A stretch of DNA of 8,714 bases from JBBRLA01 sp038231615 (GCA_038231615.1 JBBRLA010000353.1:1-8714), one strand, 5' to 3'; shown: positions 1-7,449, counted from the stretch's first letter. Program-made: numbers and translations. The notes: generated by a model not told the origin, from the letters alone.

Positions 1-1811
1 AGATCCAGACCCACGAGCACGATGTCCTGATCATCGGCGCCGGCGGTGCCGGTCTGCGCGCCGCCATCGAGGCGTCGGCCCATGGCGCCTCGGTCGGCGT
101 GGTGTGCAAGTCGATGCTCGGCAAGGCCCACACCGTCATGGCCGAGGGCGGCATGGCCGCGGCCATGGGCAACGTCGACGACCGCGACAACTGGCAGGTG
201 CACTTCGCCGACACCATGCGCGGCGGGCAGTACCTGAACCAGTTCCGCATGGCCGAACTCCACGCCAAGGAGGCCCCCGAGCGGGTCCGCGAACTGGAGG
301 CGTGGGGCGCCCTCTTTGACCGCACCCGCGACGGGCGCATCCTGCAGCGCAACTTCGGCGGGCACAAGTACCCCCGCCTGGCCCACGTCGGGGACCGCAC
401 CGGCCTTGAATTGATCCGCACCCTTCAGGACCACGGCATCCACCAGGGCATCGAGTTCTACCAGGAGGTCACCGTCCTGCGGCTTCTGGTCAGCAGCGGC
501 CGGGTGGTGGGCGCCCTGGCCTACGAGCGCGAGCGGGGGCGCCTGCGGCTCTACCGCGCCAAGGCGGTGGTGCTGGCCACCGGCGGCATTGGCCGGGCCT
601 ACCGCATCACCAGCAACAGTTGGGAGTACACCGGCGATGGGCACGCCCTGGCTTATCATGCCGGCGCGGCGCTGATGGACATGGAGTTCGTCCAGTTCCA
701 CCCGACGGGTATGGTGTGGCCGCCCAGCGTGCGCGGCATCCTGGTGACCGAAGGCGTGCGCGGCGAGGGCGGGGTTCTGCGCAACAGCGAAGGGCGTCGC
801 TTCATGTTCGACGACATCCCCGACAACTACAAGCCCCAGACCGCCGACTCGGAAGAGGAAGGCTGGCGCTATGTCACCGGCGACAAGAATGCCCGCCGGC
901 CGGCGGAACTTCTGACCCGGGACCATGTGGCGCGCTGCATCCGCCGGGAGGTCAAGGCCGGGCGCGGCAGCCCCCACGGCGGGGTCTTTTTGGACATCGC
1001 CTGGATCAAGGAGAAGATCCCCAACGCCGCCGAACACATCAAGCGCAAGTTGCCCAGCATGTACCACCAGTTCAAGCAACTGGCGGACATCGACATCACC
1101 CGCGAGCCCATGGAGGTCGGCCCGACGACCCACTACATCATGGGCGGGGTGCAGGTGGACCCCGACTCCCAGATGTCCACCCTCCCCGGCCTCTTCGCCG
1201 CAGGGGAAGTGGCGGCGGGCCTGCACGGCGCCAACCGCCTGGGGGGCAACTCCCTTTCGGACCTGGTGGTCTTCGGCAAGCGCGCGGGGGAGCACGCGGC
1301 GCTCTTCGCCAAGGAGCACGGCGCGGGCGCCATCGAGCCCGACAAGGCCGAGGTCGACGCGACGGTGCGCTGGGCCCTGGCACCCTTCGAGCGCAGCGAG
1401 GGGGAAGGCCCCTACAAGGTGCAGCACGACCTGCAGGACATGATGCAGGACCAGGTCGGCATCGTCCGCGTCCAGAAGGAGATGGAGCAGGCGCTTTTGG
1501 GGCTGACTGCCCTGAAGGCGCGGGCCCAGAAGGTGGGCGTACCGGGCAACCGCGAATACAACCCGGGCTGGCACACCGCCCTGGACCTGGACAACCTGCT
1601 GACCGTGTCCGAGGCCATCACCCTGGCGGCGATCGAGCGCAAGGAGTCCCGGGGCGGGCACTTCCGGGATGACTACCCGCAAAAGGACGCGGCCTACGGC
1701 AGCTTCAACCTCATCGTGACCAAGGCGCCTGACGGGTCGATGACGGTGGGCCGGCGACCGCTGCCCCCGATCCGGGCGGACCTTCAGCAGATCATCGAGG
1801 AGAACAAGTAA
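1..1811 (+). CDS. sdhA: Succinate dehydrogenase flavoprotein subunit, 5'-truncated
   Basis: This subunit oxidises succinate to fumarate (or the reverse) on FAD and passes electrons to the adjacent SdhB. The reading frame is open from base 3, so the true start lies just upstream. The FAD-binding GAGGAG motif is at 36-53, preceded by a beta-strand DVLII. The motif AHTVMAEGG follows, and its His codon (129-131) matches the residue that covalently binds FAD in SdhA/FrdA. Active-site landmarks are QFHPTG (His codon 699-701), THYIMGG (His codon 1131-1133) and GANRLGGNSLSD (Arg codon 1236-1238). About 602 residues are visible, close to the full family length, so probably only a few N-terminal residues are missing. 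Motifs such as WEYTGDGHA and MVWPPSV are, from memory, typical of the mycobacterial Sdh1 branch. The stop overlaps the sdhB start by one base. Fumarate reductase is the alternative direction and cannot be excluded from sequence. Confidence 0.97.
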   Translation, partial: IQTHEHDVLIIGAGGAGLRAAIEASAHGASVGVVCKSMLGKAHTVMAEGGMAAAMGNVDDRDNWQVHFADTMRGGQYLNQFRMAELHAKEAPERVRELEAWGALFDRTRDGRILQRNFGGHKYPRLAHVGDRTGLELIRTLQDHGIHQGIEFYQEVTVLRLLVSSGRVVGALAYERERGRLRLYRAKAVVLATGGIGRAYRITSNSWEYTGDGHALAYHAGAALMDMEFVQFHPTGMVWPPSVRGILVTEGVRGEGGVLRNSEGRRFMFDDIPDNYKPQTADSEEEGWRYVTGDKNARRPAELLTRDHVARCIRREVKAGRGSPHGGVFLDIAWIKEKIPNAAEHIKRKLPSMYHQFKQLADIDITREPMEVGPTTHYIMGGVQVDPDSQMSTLPGLFAAGEVAAGLHGANRLGGNSLSDLVVFGKRAGEHAALFAKEHGAGAIEPDKAEVDATVRWALAPFERSEGEGPYKVQHDLQDMMQDQVGIVRVQKEMEQALLGLTALKARAQKVGVPGNREYNPGWHTALDLDNLLTVSEAITLAAIERKESRGGHFRDDYPQKDAAYGSFNLIVTKAPDGSMTVGRRPLPPIRADLQQIIEENK

Positions 1812-2584
1812 TGGCCCGGGTGACGCTGCGCATCTTCCGCGGGGACCCGTCGGGCGGCCAGATCCGCGAGTATCAGACCGAGGCCAGCGAGGGCATGGTG
1901 GTACTGGATGTGGTGCACCACGTCCAGGCCGAGCAGGCCAACGACCTGGCGGTGCGCTGGAACTGCAAGGCCGGCAAGTGCGGCTCGTGCTCGGCGGAGG
2001 TGAACGGGACGCCGCGCCTTTTGTGCATGACCCGGCTGAGCCAACTGCCGCCGGGGCAGCCGATCACCATCGAGCCGATGAAGGCCTTTCCCCTGATCCG
2101 CGACCTGGTGACCGACGTGTCGTGGAACTACCGGGTGAAGAAGAAAATCAAGCCCTTCAAACCCCGGGCCCCGGACGCGCCGGACGGCACCTGGCGGATG
2201 GACCAGCAGGACGTCGACCGGGTGCAGGAGTTCAGAAAGTGCATCGAGTGCTTCCTGTGCCAGGACGTGTGCCACGTCCTGCGAGAGCACGACAAGCACG
2301 ACGAATTCATCGGGCCGCGGTTCTTGGTCTACACCGCGGCGCTGGAGATGCACCCCCTGGACACCGAGGACCGCCTGGCGGACTTGAAGGGGGACCACGG
2401 CATCGGCTACTGCAACATCACCAAGTGCTGCACCACGGTGTGCCCCGAGGGTATCACCATCACCGACAACGCCATCATCCCCCTGAAGGAACGCGTGGTG
2501 GACGAATACTATGATCCGGTGAAGCGGCTCCTGAGGGTCATCATCCCTCGGCTTCGGCCTCGGCCTCGGCCCCGGAGCAAGTGA
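1811..2584 (+). CDS. sdhB: Succinate dehydrogenase iron-sulfur subunit
   Basis: This 257-residue protein carries electrons from the SdhA flavin to quinone through three iron-sulfur clusters at the cytoplasmic membrane face. The plant-type 2Fe-2S ligands are C52, C57, C60 and C72. The second domain has C144-x2-C147-x2-C150-x3-C154, then C201-x5-C207-x3-C211-P, which is the normal ligand set for one 4Fe-4S and one 3Fe-4S cluster. An extra Cys sits at 206. C154 is followed by His rather than the Pro usual in E. coli-type SdhB, and the segment CIECFLCQDVCHV resembles mycobacterial Sdh1 SdhB. The ATG overlaps the sdhA stop (TAATG), and GAGGAG at 1797-1802 lies 8 bases upstream, which fixes the start. 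The C-terminus is an unusual Arg/Pro-repeat tail encoded by a hexamer repeat. No anchor subunit gene follows. Confidence 0.97.
   Translation: MARVTLRIFRGDPSGGQIREYQTEASEGMVVLDVVHHVQAEQANDLAVRWNCKAGKCGSCSAEVNGTPRLLCMTRLSQLPPGQPITIEPMKAFPLIRDLVTDVSWNYRVKKKIKPFKPRAPDAPDGTWRMDQQDVDRVQEFRKCIECFLCQDVCHVLREHDKHDEFIGPRFLVYTAALEMHPLDTEDRLADLKGDHGIGYCNITKCCTTVCPEGITITDNAIIPLKERVVDEYYDPVKRLLRVIIPRLRPRPRPRSK
2546..2575 (+). repeat. Degenerate CCTCGG hexamer repeat in the sdhB 3' end
   Basis: Five consecutive six-base units read CCTCGG, CTTCGG, CCTCGG, CCTCGG and CCCCGG. They lie in frame and encode PRLRPRPRPR, the basic tail of SdhB just before its stop. Gain or loss of a unit would add or remove a dipeptide without shifting the frame. 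A related tract of about three CTTCGG units occurs at 3186-3202 in the next-but-one gene, where another frame encodes Ser-Ala repeats. Confidence 0.85.
2574..2577 (+). promoter_or_regulatory. Ribosome binding site for the TPR-like gene
   Basis: GGAG ends 6 bases before the ATG at 2584 but only 3 bases before an in-frame GTG at 2581. The spacing favours ATG 2584, which overlaps the sdhB stop by one base, the same geometry as the sdhA/sdhB junction. Confidence 0.5.
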
Positions 2585-3084
2585 TGTTCCCCCTAAAACC
2601 CCTGGAGCACGACGCCGTACCGAGGGCCCTGGAGAAGGCGGAGCGCTACCGCCTGCTGAACGAGCCGTTCTGCGCCGAGAGCATCTGCCAGGACGTGCTG
2701 GCGGTGGAGCCGGCGAACCAGCGGGCGCTGGTGACCTACCTGCTTTCGTTGACCGACCAGTTTGTGGGCGGGGTGCCCAACGCGGCGTCGCGGGCCCGGG
2801 CCGTCGTCCCGCTGCTTGGCACCGAGTATGAGCGATACTACTACGCCGGGATCATCGCCGAACGCCTGGGGCACGCGCGCATCGCCCGGGGCGGGGCCGG
2901 GGCGGAGGCGGCGGCCTACGAACACCTGCGCGAGGCCATGGAATGGTATGAACGGGCGTACACCCTGCACACTACGGGGAACGACGATCCGGTGCTGCGC
3001 TACAATACCTGCGTGCGGGCCATGCGCCTGCACCGGCTTGAGCCGCCTCCGCCCGACCCGATAGAGTATCCCGGCGACGTATGA
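2584..3084 (+). CDS. TPR-like helical protein coupled to sdhAB
   Basis: A 166-residue soluble protein with no signal peptide or membrane segment. Residues about 17-55 (AERYRLLNEPF, then AESICQDVLAVEPANQRAL) have the Ala/Leu and P-x-N spacing of a tetratricopeptide helix pair. A second pair is suggested around 110-150 (AYEHLREAMEWYERAYTLH). The stretch between them is also mostly helical in character, and the C-terminus is Pro-rich. TPR folds generally bind other proteins. The one-base overlap with sdhB suggests co-translation and perhaps a role in assembling or regulating the dehydrogenase, but this rests on context alone. In-frame GTG 2581 is an alternative start and would add one residue. 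The family is not recognised beyond the TPR likeness, which itself needs a profile search. Confidence 0.72.
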   Translation: MFPLKPLEHDAVPRALEKAERYRLLNEPFCAESICQDVLAVEPANQRALVTYLLSLTDQFVGGVPNAASRARAVVPLLGTEYERYYYAGIIAERLGHARIARGGAGAEAAAYEHLREAMEWYERAYTLHTTGNDDPVLRYNTCVRAMRLHRLEPPPPDPIEYPGDV

Positions 3085-3145
3085 GCCTGAAGCATAGCGC
3101 CCCAAGAGGATATCGCTAAGGCCAGCCCCTGCGTTATGATCCATC

Positions 3146-4261
3146 ATGGCCAGCGAAAGACCTGACGTCTCCACCGCCTCCGAGCCTTCGGCTTCGGCTT
3201 CGATAGACCGCCAGGTCGTTCGCACCAGCCCGGTCCTGTGGGGGCTGGGCGTGATCTTCGCGCTCTTCCTGGGGGCGCTGGGCACCCGGGCGCTCATGGA
3301 CCTGGCGGACCTTTTCCGCGAGCCGTTGCTTTCAGAAGTCCTGGGGCCGCGCACCGGGCCGCTGGAGCGCGAGCGGCAGACCCTGCGCGATGCGCCCAAT
3401 CCTCAGGACATCCGCGTCGCCCGCGCACAGCGCGACGTCGCCGACCTGGAGCGCACCCTGTCCTCCGCCGAGGAGACCTGGCGCACCTGGCTGGCCACCC
3501 GCGCCACCCTGGGGCCGGGCGGCAAGGACGACCGCGAGGTCCGCCAGCGTCGCGACCGCCTCGACGAGATCCGCAAGGAGCGAGACGGCGCCGTCGCCTT
3601 CCTGGAACAGGCACGGCGCGATCCCGACCCCAGCGCCGCCGCCCTGGCCAACCTGGATCAGCGCATCGCCGCCGCCTCCCGCGCCGCCGATGATGAATAC
3701 TCTGCCGCCCATCGCGCCTATACCTTCAAGGTCCTGTGCGCGCGCCTTGCGCTGGTGGCGCCGCTGCTGCTCCTGGCCGCCTGGCTCTACCGTCGCCACC
3801 GGCGCAGCGCCTACCTGACCCTTTTGTGGGGCTACTGGGCCTTTTCGGGATGGATGCTGCTCTATGGGATCGGGCCATATCTTCCCCATTACGGGGGCTA
3901 TGCGCCGCTGGGCATCGGCGCCGTCGTCAGCATCTGGGGTTCGGTGTCCCTGGTGCGCTGGTTCAACCGCCGCGCGCCGCTGCGGCGACAGCGCATCGTC
4001 GACCGGGCCATCGCCCGCCACCGTTGCCCCGGCTGCGACCGCGACTACCTCATCGGCCGCGAGACCGCCATCGAGATCGGCCTGACCCGCCGCGCCACGG
4101 TGCGCCGCTACGAGGGTCGGGCGCTGCACCCCCGCGGCTGTCCCGCCTGTGGCCTGCCGCTCTTTGGCCCCTGCCCCGGTTGCCACGAGCCACAGGTCAT
4201 TGCCCTTCACCGCTGCGCGAGCTGCGGCGAGCCTACCCAAAGCGCACCGCCGACACCGTGA
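3146..4261 (+). CDS. Membrane protein with coiled coil and C-terminal double zinc ribbon
   Basis: A 371-residue protein of unknown function. After a Ser/Ala-rich N-terminus there is one membrane helix at about 30-47. A long charged stretch at about 70-190, rich in Arg, Glu, Asp and Ala, looks like a coiled-coil hairpin. Three further helices follow at about 196-214, 219-240 and 249-270, then a basic segment and four CxxC pairs: C294/C297, C332/C335, C343/C346 and C357/C360. The last two pairs are separated by ten residues, as in a compact zinc ribbon. The first two are 34 apart and could form a second ribbon. The start ATG has only a weak ribosome binding site. A TATGAT hexamer at 3135-3140 lies just before it, but no -35 partner is visible. 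The gene begins 61 bases after the TPR-like gene, so it may share that transcript. Zinc-ribbon membrane proteins are often scaffolds or sensors; no function is claimed. Confidence 0.8.
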   Translation: MASERPDVSTASEPSASASIDRQVVRTSPVLWGLGVIFALFLGALGTRALMDLADLFREPLLSEVLGPRTGPLERERQTLRDAPNPQDIRVARAQRDVADLERTLSSAEETWRTWLATRATLGPGGKDDREVRQRRDRLDEIRKERDGAVAFLEQARRDPDPSAAALANLDQRIAAASRAADDEYSAAHRAYTFKVLCARLALVAPLLLLAAWLYRRHRRSAYLTLLWGYWAFSGWMLLYGIGPYLPHYGGYAPLGIGAVVSIWGSVSLVRWFNRRAPLRRQRIVDRAIARHRCPGCDRDYLIGRETAIEIGLTRRATVRRYEGRALHPRGCPACGLPLFGPCPGCHEPQVIALHRCASCGEPTQSAPPTP

Positions 4262-4346
4262 CGCCCATGACCCTTCCGCGGCGAGGGTCGCCTTTCCCCT
4301 TGCCGAATTCCCCGCGCGGCGTTCAAATCCGGTCACATTTAGTGAT

Positions 4347-4352
4347 AAGGAG
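4347..4352 (+). promoter_or_regulatory. Ribosome binding site deciding a GTG start
   Basis: AAGGAG ends 9 bases before GTG 4362. It selects this GTG over an in-frame ATG at 4149, which would lie inside the preceding gene and place 71 unlikely residues ahead of the lipoprotein signal peptide. Confidence 0.8.
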
Positions 4353-4361
4353 CAAACACCC

Positions 4362-6365
4362 GTGATTTCGACGCAGCGCGCTCTCCGGTACTCGCTGATC
4401 GCCAGCCTCTTTGGTCTTGTGAGTCTGTCTGCCTGTTCCAACGGCCGCAACGATGGGGACAGCGGCATCGTCATCCTGCCCGACGGCGAGGTCATCCACC
4501 CCGACTTCAGCACCGGGGGCGGCGATGGCGGCACCCAGGGCGACGGCGGCGGCGACGGGGGGGAGGTGCAGGGCGGCCCGTGCACCCCGGGCGGCTACCG
4601 CTGCGGCGTCAGCAACGCCGTCGAGATCTGCAACAGCAGCGGTACCGCCTGGCTTTACAGCGCCACCTGCTCCGTGTCCTGCTCCGGCGGCCTGTGCACC
4701 GGGGCGTGCCCCCCGACCACCCGCCGCTGCAACATGAACCACGTCGAGGAGTGCAGCGCCGACGGCACGGCGTGGAAGTCGGTGGACACCTGCGCCACCT
4801 ACTGCGAAAGCGGCCAGTGCGCCCTGCCCGGCCTGGACATCACCGCCAGCAAGAACCTCGACGGCCTGGTCCTGGTCTCCGGGGACATCGTGGTGCGCTC
4901 GGGGGTCACCTTGACCAGTCCGGCGGGCGATCTGACCCTGAAGGCCAAGAACATCACCGTCGAGAACGGCGCCTCCATCGCGGCCAACCCCACCGGGCAG
5001 ACCCCCGAGGGCGGCGGAGCCAACCAGTCAGGCTCTTACCGGAACGGCGGCGGCGGCGGCGGCTATGCCCAAAGCGGCGCCTATGACAGCAGCGGCTACA
5101 GCCCCGGGGGCGGCGTCTTCGGCTCGACCACCGACATGGAGGTCCAGCCCGGCGGCAAGGGCGGCGACGGCGAACCCAACTACGGCGGTTTTGGCGGCAA
5201 GGGCGGCGGGGCGTTGCGCCTCTACGCCGACGGCAACATCACCATCGACGGCCAGGTCACCGCCAACGGCGTCTCCGGCGGCATGGCCCGCAACAGCAGC
5301 TACGGCGGCGGCGGCGGCGGATCCGGGGGCGGCATCCTGCTGGCGGCGGCGGCGGACATCAAGGTCAGTGGCTCGGTCTCGGCCACCTTGGGGGGCGCGG
5401 GCCCGGGCTACAACAGCGGCGGCAAGGGCGGCGACGGCCGGGTGAAGATCCTGGCCGGCGGCGTCCGCACCGTCACGGGCACGATCTCGGGCACGCGCAC
5501 CGACGGCTTGCTGCCGCCGGTGCTCATCACCTCCAACAGCCACCCGGATGCGAACCTGACCTACAACGACGACTTCCCCAACATCATGATGAGCTGGACG
5601 CGGCCCTTCGCCTCGCGGCAGGGGTACTATCAGCTCATCAGCAAGGCGCGCTCGCAGCCACCCACCCCGGCCACCGGCAGCTTCGTCAACATGATGGAGT
5701 CGAGCCTGTTCATGCCGGCCTCGGTCACCGCGGGCGACAACTACTTCCACATCACGCCGGTGGACTCGATGTCCAACGTGGGCACCATCGAAAGCGTGTT
5801 CCACATCCGGATCAACACCACCCCGCCCTCGGTCACTTCGATGAGCCATCCGTCGCCCACCGCCTGGGTGGACAACGCCAACCCGTTCTTCATGTGGACC
5901 TTCCCCGTGGACGAGAAAAACGTGAAGGGGGTGTTCTACGTGTTCGACAACTTCGGCGACACCGTGCCCAACACCCGGTCGACCTTCATCCCGGTGGCGC
6001 AAAAGCAGCTCCTGCGCAGCGGGGTCCCCGCCGGGGTGTGGGTGCTCCACGTGGTGGCAAAGGACCCGCGGGACTACCTGACCAAGCAGGCCGCCCACTA
6101 TCGGGTGAACATCGGCAAGGACCCGGGCTCGGGAGTGGTGCTGGGGCAGGTGGTGGACGGGATGGGGCAGAAAGTCGCGGGCGCGACCATCGACATCAAC
6201 CGCGGGCTCTACAGTCAGGGCACCAACATGACCGGCAACTTCAACTTCGCCAGCATCCCCGTCGGCACCTGGGAGGTCAGGGCCACCAAGGACACCAAGG
6301 TGGCAACCCAGATGGTGACCCTTTCGCTGGGCGATTCGAAGACCGTGAACCTGGCCCTGCCGTAA
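4362..6365 (+). CDS. Large multidomain surface lipoprotein
   Basis: A 667-residue predicted lipoprotein. The signal peptide has basic residues R6 and R9, a hydrophobic core and the lipobox L22-S-A-C25, so C25 is the probable lipid-bearing residue. A Gly/Asp-rich linker follows. Two Cys-rich repeats lie at about 74-112 and 116-153, each with the pattern C-x6-C-x7/8-C-x12-C-x3-C-x4-C and a shared GTAW motif. Residues about 155-360 alternate short beta-strand segments (GDIVVRSG, LTLKAKNITVENG, GNITIDGQVTANG) with Gly-rich loops, suggesting a beta-helix. Two Ig- or fibronectin-like regions occupy about 383-485 and 486-587. The C-terminus, about 590-667, resembles a carboxypeptidase regulatory-like domain (GQVVDGMGQKVAGATI, then TGNFNFASIPVGTWEV). 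No catalytic motif is evident, so an adhesive, structural or binding role at the outer membrane is the likely inference. Such architectures are common in Myxococcota. It ends 19 bases from the convergent dehydrogenase gene. Confidence 0.88.
   Translation: MISTQRALRYSLIASLFGLVSLSACSNGRNDGDSGIVILPDGEVIHPDFSTGGGDGGTQGDGGGDGGEVQGGPCTPGGYRCGVSNAVEICNSSGTAWLYSATCSVSCSGGLCTGACPPTTRRCNMNHVEECSADGTAWKSVDTCATYCESGQCALPGLDITASKNLDGLVLVSGDIVVRSGVTLTSPAGDLTLKAKNITVENGASIAANPTGQTPEGGGANQSGSYRNGGGGGGYAQSGAYDSSGYSPGGGVFGSTTDMEVQPGGKGGDGEPNYGGFGGKGGGALRLYADGNITIDGQVTANGVSGGMARNSSYGGGGGGSGGGILLAAAADIKVSGSVSATLGGAGPGYNSGGKGGDGRVKILAGGVRTVTGTISGTRTDGLLPPVLITSNSHPDANLTYNDDFPNIMMSWTRPFASRQGYYQLISKARSQPPTPATGSFVNMMESSLFMPASVTAGDNYFHITPVDSMSNVGTIESVFHIRINTTPPSVTSMSHPSPTAWVDNANPFFMWTFPVDEKNVKGVFYVFDNFGDTVPNTRSTFIPVAQKQLLRSGVPAGVWVLHVVAKDPRDYLTKQAAHYRVNIGKDPGSGVVLGQVVDGMGQKVAGATIDINRGLYSQGTNMTGNFNFASIPVGTWEVRATKDTKVATQMVTLSLGDSKTVNLALP
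4581..4820 (+). repeat. Tandem six-cysteine protein repeat
   Basis: Two consecutive copies (4581-4697 and 4707-4820) inside the lipoprotein gene encode the same six-Cys spacing and a shared GTAW core, with VEIC or VEEC just before it. The two copies differ clearly at other positions, so this is an old protein-level duplication and not a recent DNA repeat. Three disulfides per copy are plausible in an exported protein. Confidence 0.8.
5046..5063 (+). repeat. (GGC)6 run encoding polyglycine
   Basis: Six consecutive GGC codons sit in a Gly-rich loop of the large lipoprotein. A similar run of five GGC codons plus GGA is at 5304-5321. Length change here would keep the frame and alter loop length only. 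Confidence 0.8.
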
Positions 6366-6384
6366 GCCTTCCCCGCCGCCAGTC

Positions 6385-7434
6385 TCAGGAAATCCCGACC
6401 GGGGCCCCCCGCTGGTCCAGGGACCGTTGCGCCGCTTCCAGCACCTTCACCACCTCCAGCCCCTCCCGGGCCCCAGAACGCGGCGTCTTGCCGTCCCGGA
6501 TGCTCTCGATGAAGTGGCGGCACTCGACGTTCAGCGGCTCCGGCAGGTCCAGGTGCGGGATGTGAATGTCCCCCTGGCGCACCGTCAGGTACTCCCCGTA
6601 CTGGGTGAACTCCGGCGGCCGCGTGAACCCCTTGTCGTAGATCCGCAGCTTCTCGTTGGGATGGGCGTCGTCCAGCTCGACCATCCGCTTGCTTCCCACC
6701 ACCGTCAGCCGCCGCTCTTTCCGCGGGTCCAGCCACGAGAGCTGGATCTGCGCCATCTTCCCGTCCGCGAACTCCAGGTTCAGGAAGACCACGTCCTGCA
6801 CCCCCGGCTGCAGATAGCTTTGCCCCCGTGCCGCCACCGTCACCGGCGACTGGTCCAGCAGATACAAGATGATCGAGATGTCATGAGGCGCCAGGCTCCA
6901 CATGGCGTTCTCGTCCTTGCGCAGCCGGCCCAGGTTCACCCGCAGGGCGTAGAGGTAGTAGACGTCCCCGATCTCCCCCGTGGTGATCATCTCCTTCAGC
7001 CGGTGCACCGCCGCGTGGTAGAGCATGAGGTGCCCGACCATCAGGGTCTTGCCCACCTCGTCCGCTTTTTTCGCCATCGCCTCGGCGTCGGTGCTGGTCA
7101 GGGCCATCGGCTTCTCCACGAAGACGTGCTTCCCCGCCGCCAGCGCCGCCAGGGTCTGGCTGGCGTGCAGCACCGCCGGGGTCGCCAGCACCACCGCGTC
7201 CACCTCGGGGTCGGCCAGGGTGTCTGCGAAACTCGGGCTCAACTTGGCCCCGGGGGCCAGGCCGCGCGACCGCTGGAGGTTCTTCTCGTCGGGATCGCAC
7301 ACCCGCACAAGCTGACATCCATCCAGCCTGGCGAAGGTGCGGACGTGGTTCACCCCCCAGTAGCCGGCGCCGACGACGGCGACCCGGACCTTGGGACGGT
7401 CCTGGCCATCGGTTTTAGGTGAAGTCTGGCTCAT
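6385..7434 (-). CDS. Gfo/Idh/MocA-family sugar dehydrogenase, WbpB-like
   Basis: A 349-residue NAD(P)-dependent oxidoreductase. The N-terminal Rossmann fold has VVGAGYWG (G22-x-G24-x-x-G27) and an acidic residue, D47, at the end of the second strand. The family EKP motif is at 107-109, with K108 as probable catalytic Lys. APHDISI at 182-188 supplies the conserved His184. The run RVNLGRLRKDENAMW with the following LAPHD is, from memory, like UDP-GlcNAcA 3-dehydrogenases (WbpB/WlbA) of surface polysaccharide pathways. These oxidise the 3-position so that a PLP aminotransferase can install an amine. Such an aminotransferase ends at 8526 on the same strand, which supports the assignment. The ATG at 7434 is chosen because AAGGAG lies 9 bases upstream and family homology begins soon after; an upstream in-frame start would add 40 unrelated residues. 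The exact substrate cannot be read from sequence. Confidence 0.93.
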   Translation of the reverse strand: MSQTSPKTDGQDRPKVRVAVVGAGYWGVNHVRTFARLDGCQLVRVCDPDEKNLQRSRGLAPGAKLSPSFADTLADPEVDAVVLATPAVLHASQTLAALAAGKHVFVEKPMALTSTDAEAMAKKADEVGKTLMVGHLMLYHAAVHRLKEMITTGEIGDVYYLYALRVNLGRLRKDENAMWSLAPHDISIILYLLDQSPVTVAARGQSYLQPGVQDVVFLNLEFADGKMAQIQLSWLDPRKERRLTVVGSKRMVELDDAHPNEKLRIYDKGFTRPPEFTQYGEYLTVRQGDIHIPHLDLPEPLNVECRHFIESIRDGKTPRSGAREGLEVVKVLEAAQRSLDQRGAPVGIS

Positions 7435-7443
7435 AATTCGGCA

Positions 7444-7449
7444 CTCCTT
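7444..7449 (-). promoter_or_regulatory. Ribosome binding site for the sugar dehydrogenase
   Basis: Read on the minus strand, AAGGAG is followed by a 9-base spacer and ATG ending at 7434. It decides this start over an in-frame ATG at 7554 that lies inside the upstream lipoprotein gene. Confidence 0.8.

Noticed and set aside
3135..3140. TATGAT as a -10 promoter element for the membrane protein gene
   Set aside because: No -35 partner at suitable spacing, and the hexamer is only 6 bases from the start codon. It is too weak to list as a promoter.
2593..3399. Minus-strand frame spanning the TPR-like gene and the next gene start
   Set aside because: It crosses the gap between two better supported plus-strand genes and has shadow-like composition.
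4149..4361. Upstream in-frame extension of the large lipoprotein
   Set aside because: It would overlap the zinc-ribbon gene by over 100 bases and bury the signal peptide and lipobox. The GTG at 4362 has a good ribosome binding site.
3332..4585. Long open frame on the minus strand opposite the membrane protein
   Set aside because: It has low-complexity Ala/Gly/Arg content, no recognisable motif, and lies opposite a gene with clear membrane helices and CxxC pairs. Long antisense frames are expected at this GC content.
5046..5430. GGC-rich repeats considered as a CRISPR or DNA satellite
   Set aside because: No direct repeat with regular spacers. The pattern follows Gly codons in frame within a protein-coding gene.
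5028..6098. Long minus-strand frame opposite the large lipoprotein
   Set aside because: Composition is repetitive Val/Ala/Gly/His/Arg, a mirror of the Gly-codon-rich plus-strand gene, and no domain is visible.
6427..7422. Plus-strand frame opposite the sugar dehydrogenase
   Set aside because: It is His/Arg/Leu-rich with no motif, whereas the minus strand has a complete Rossmann fold and EKP motif.
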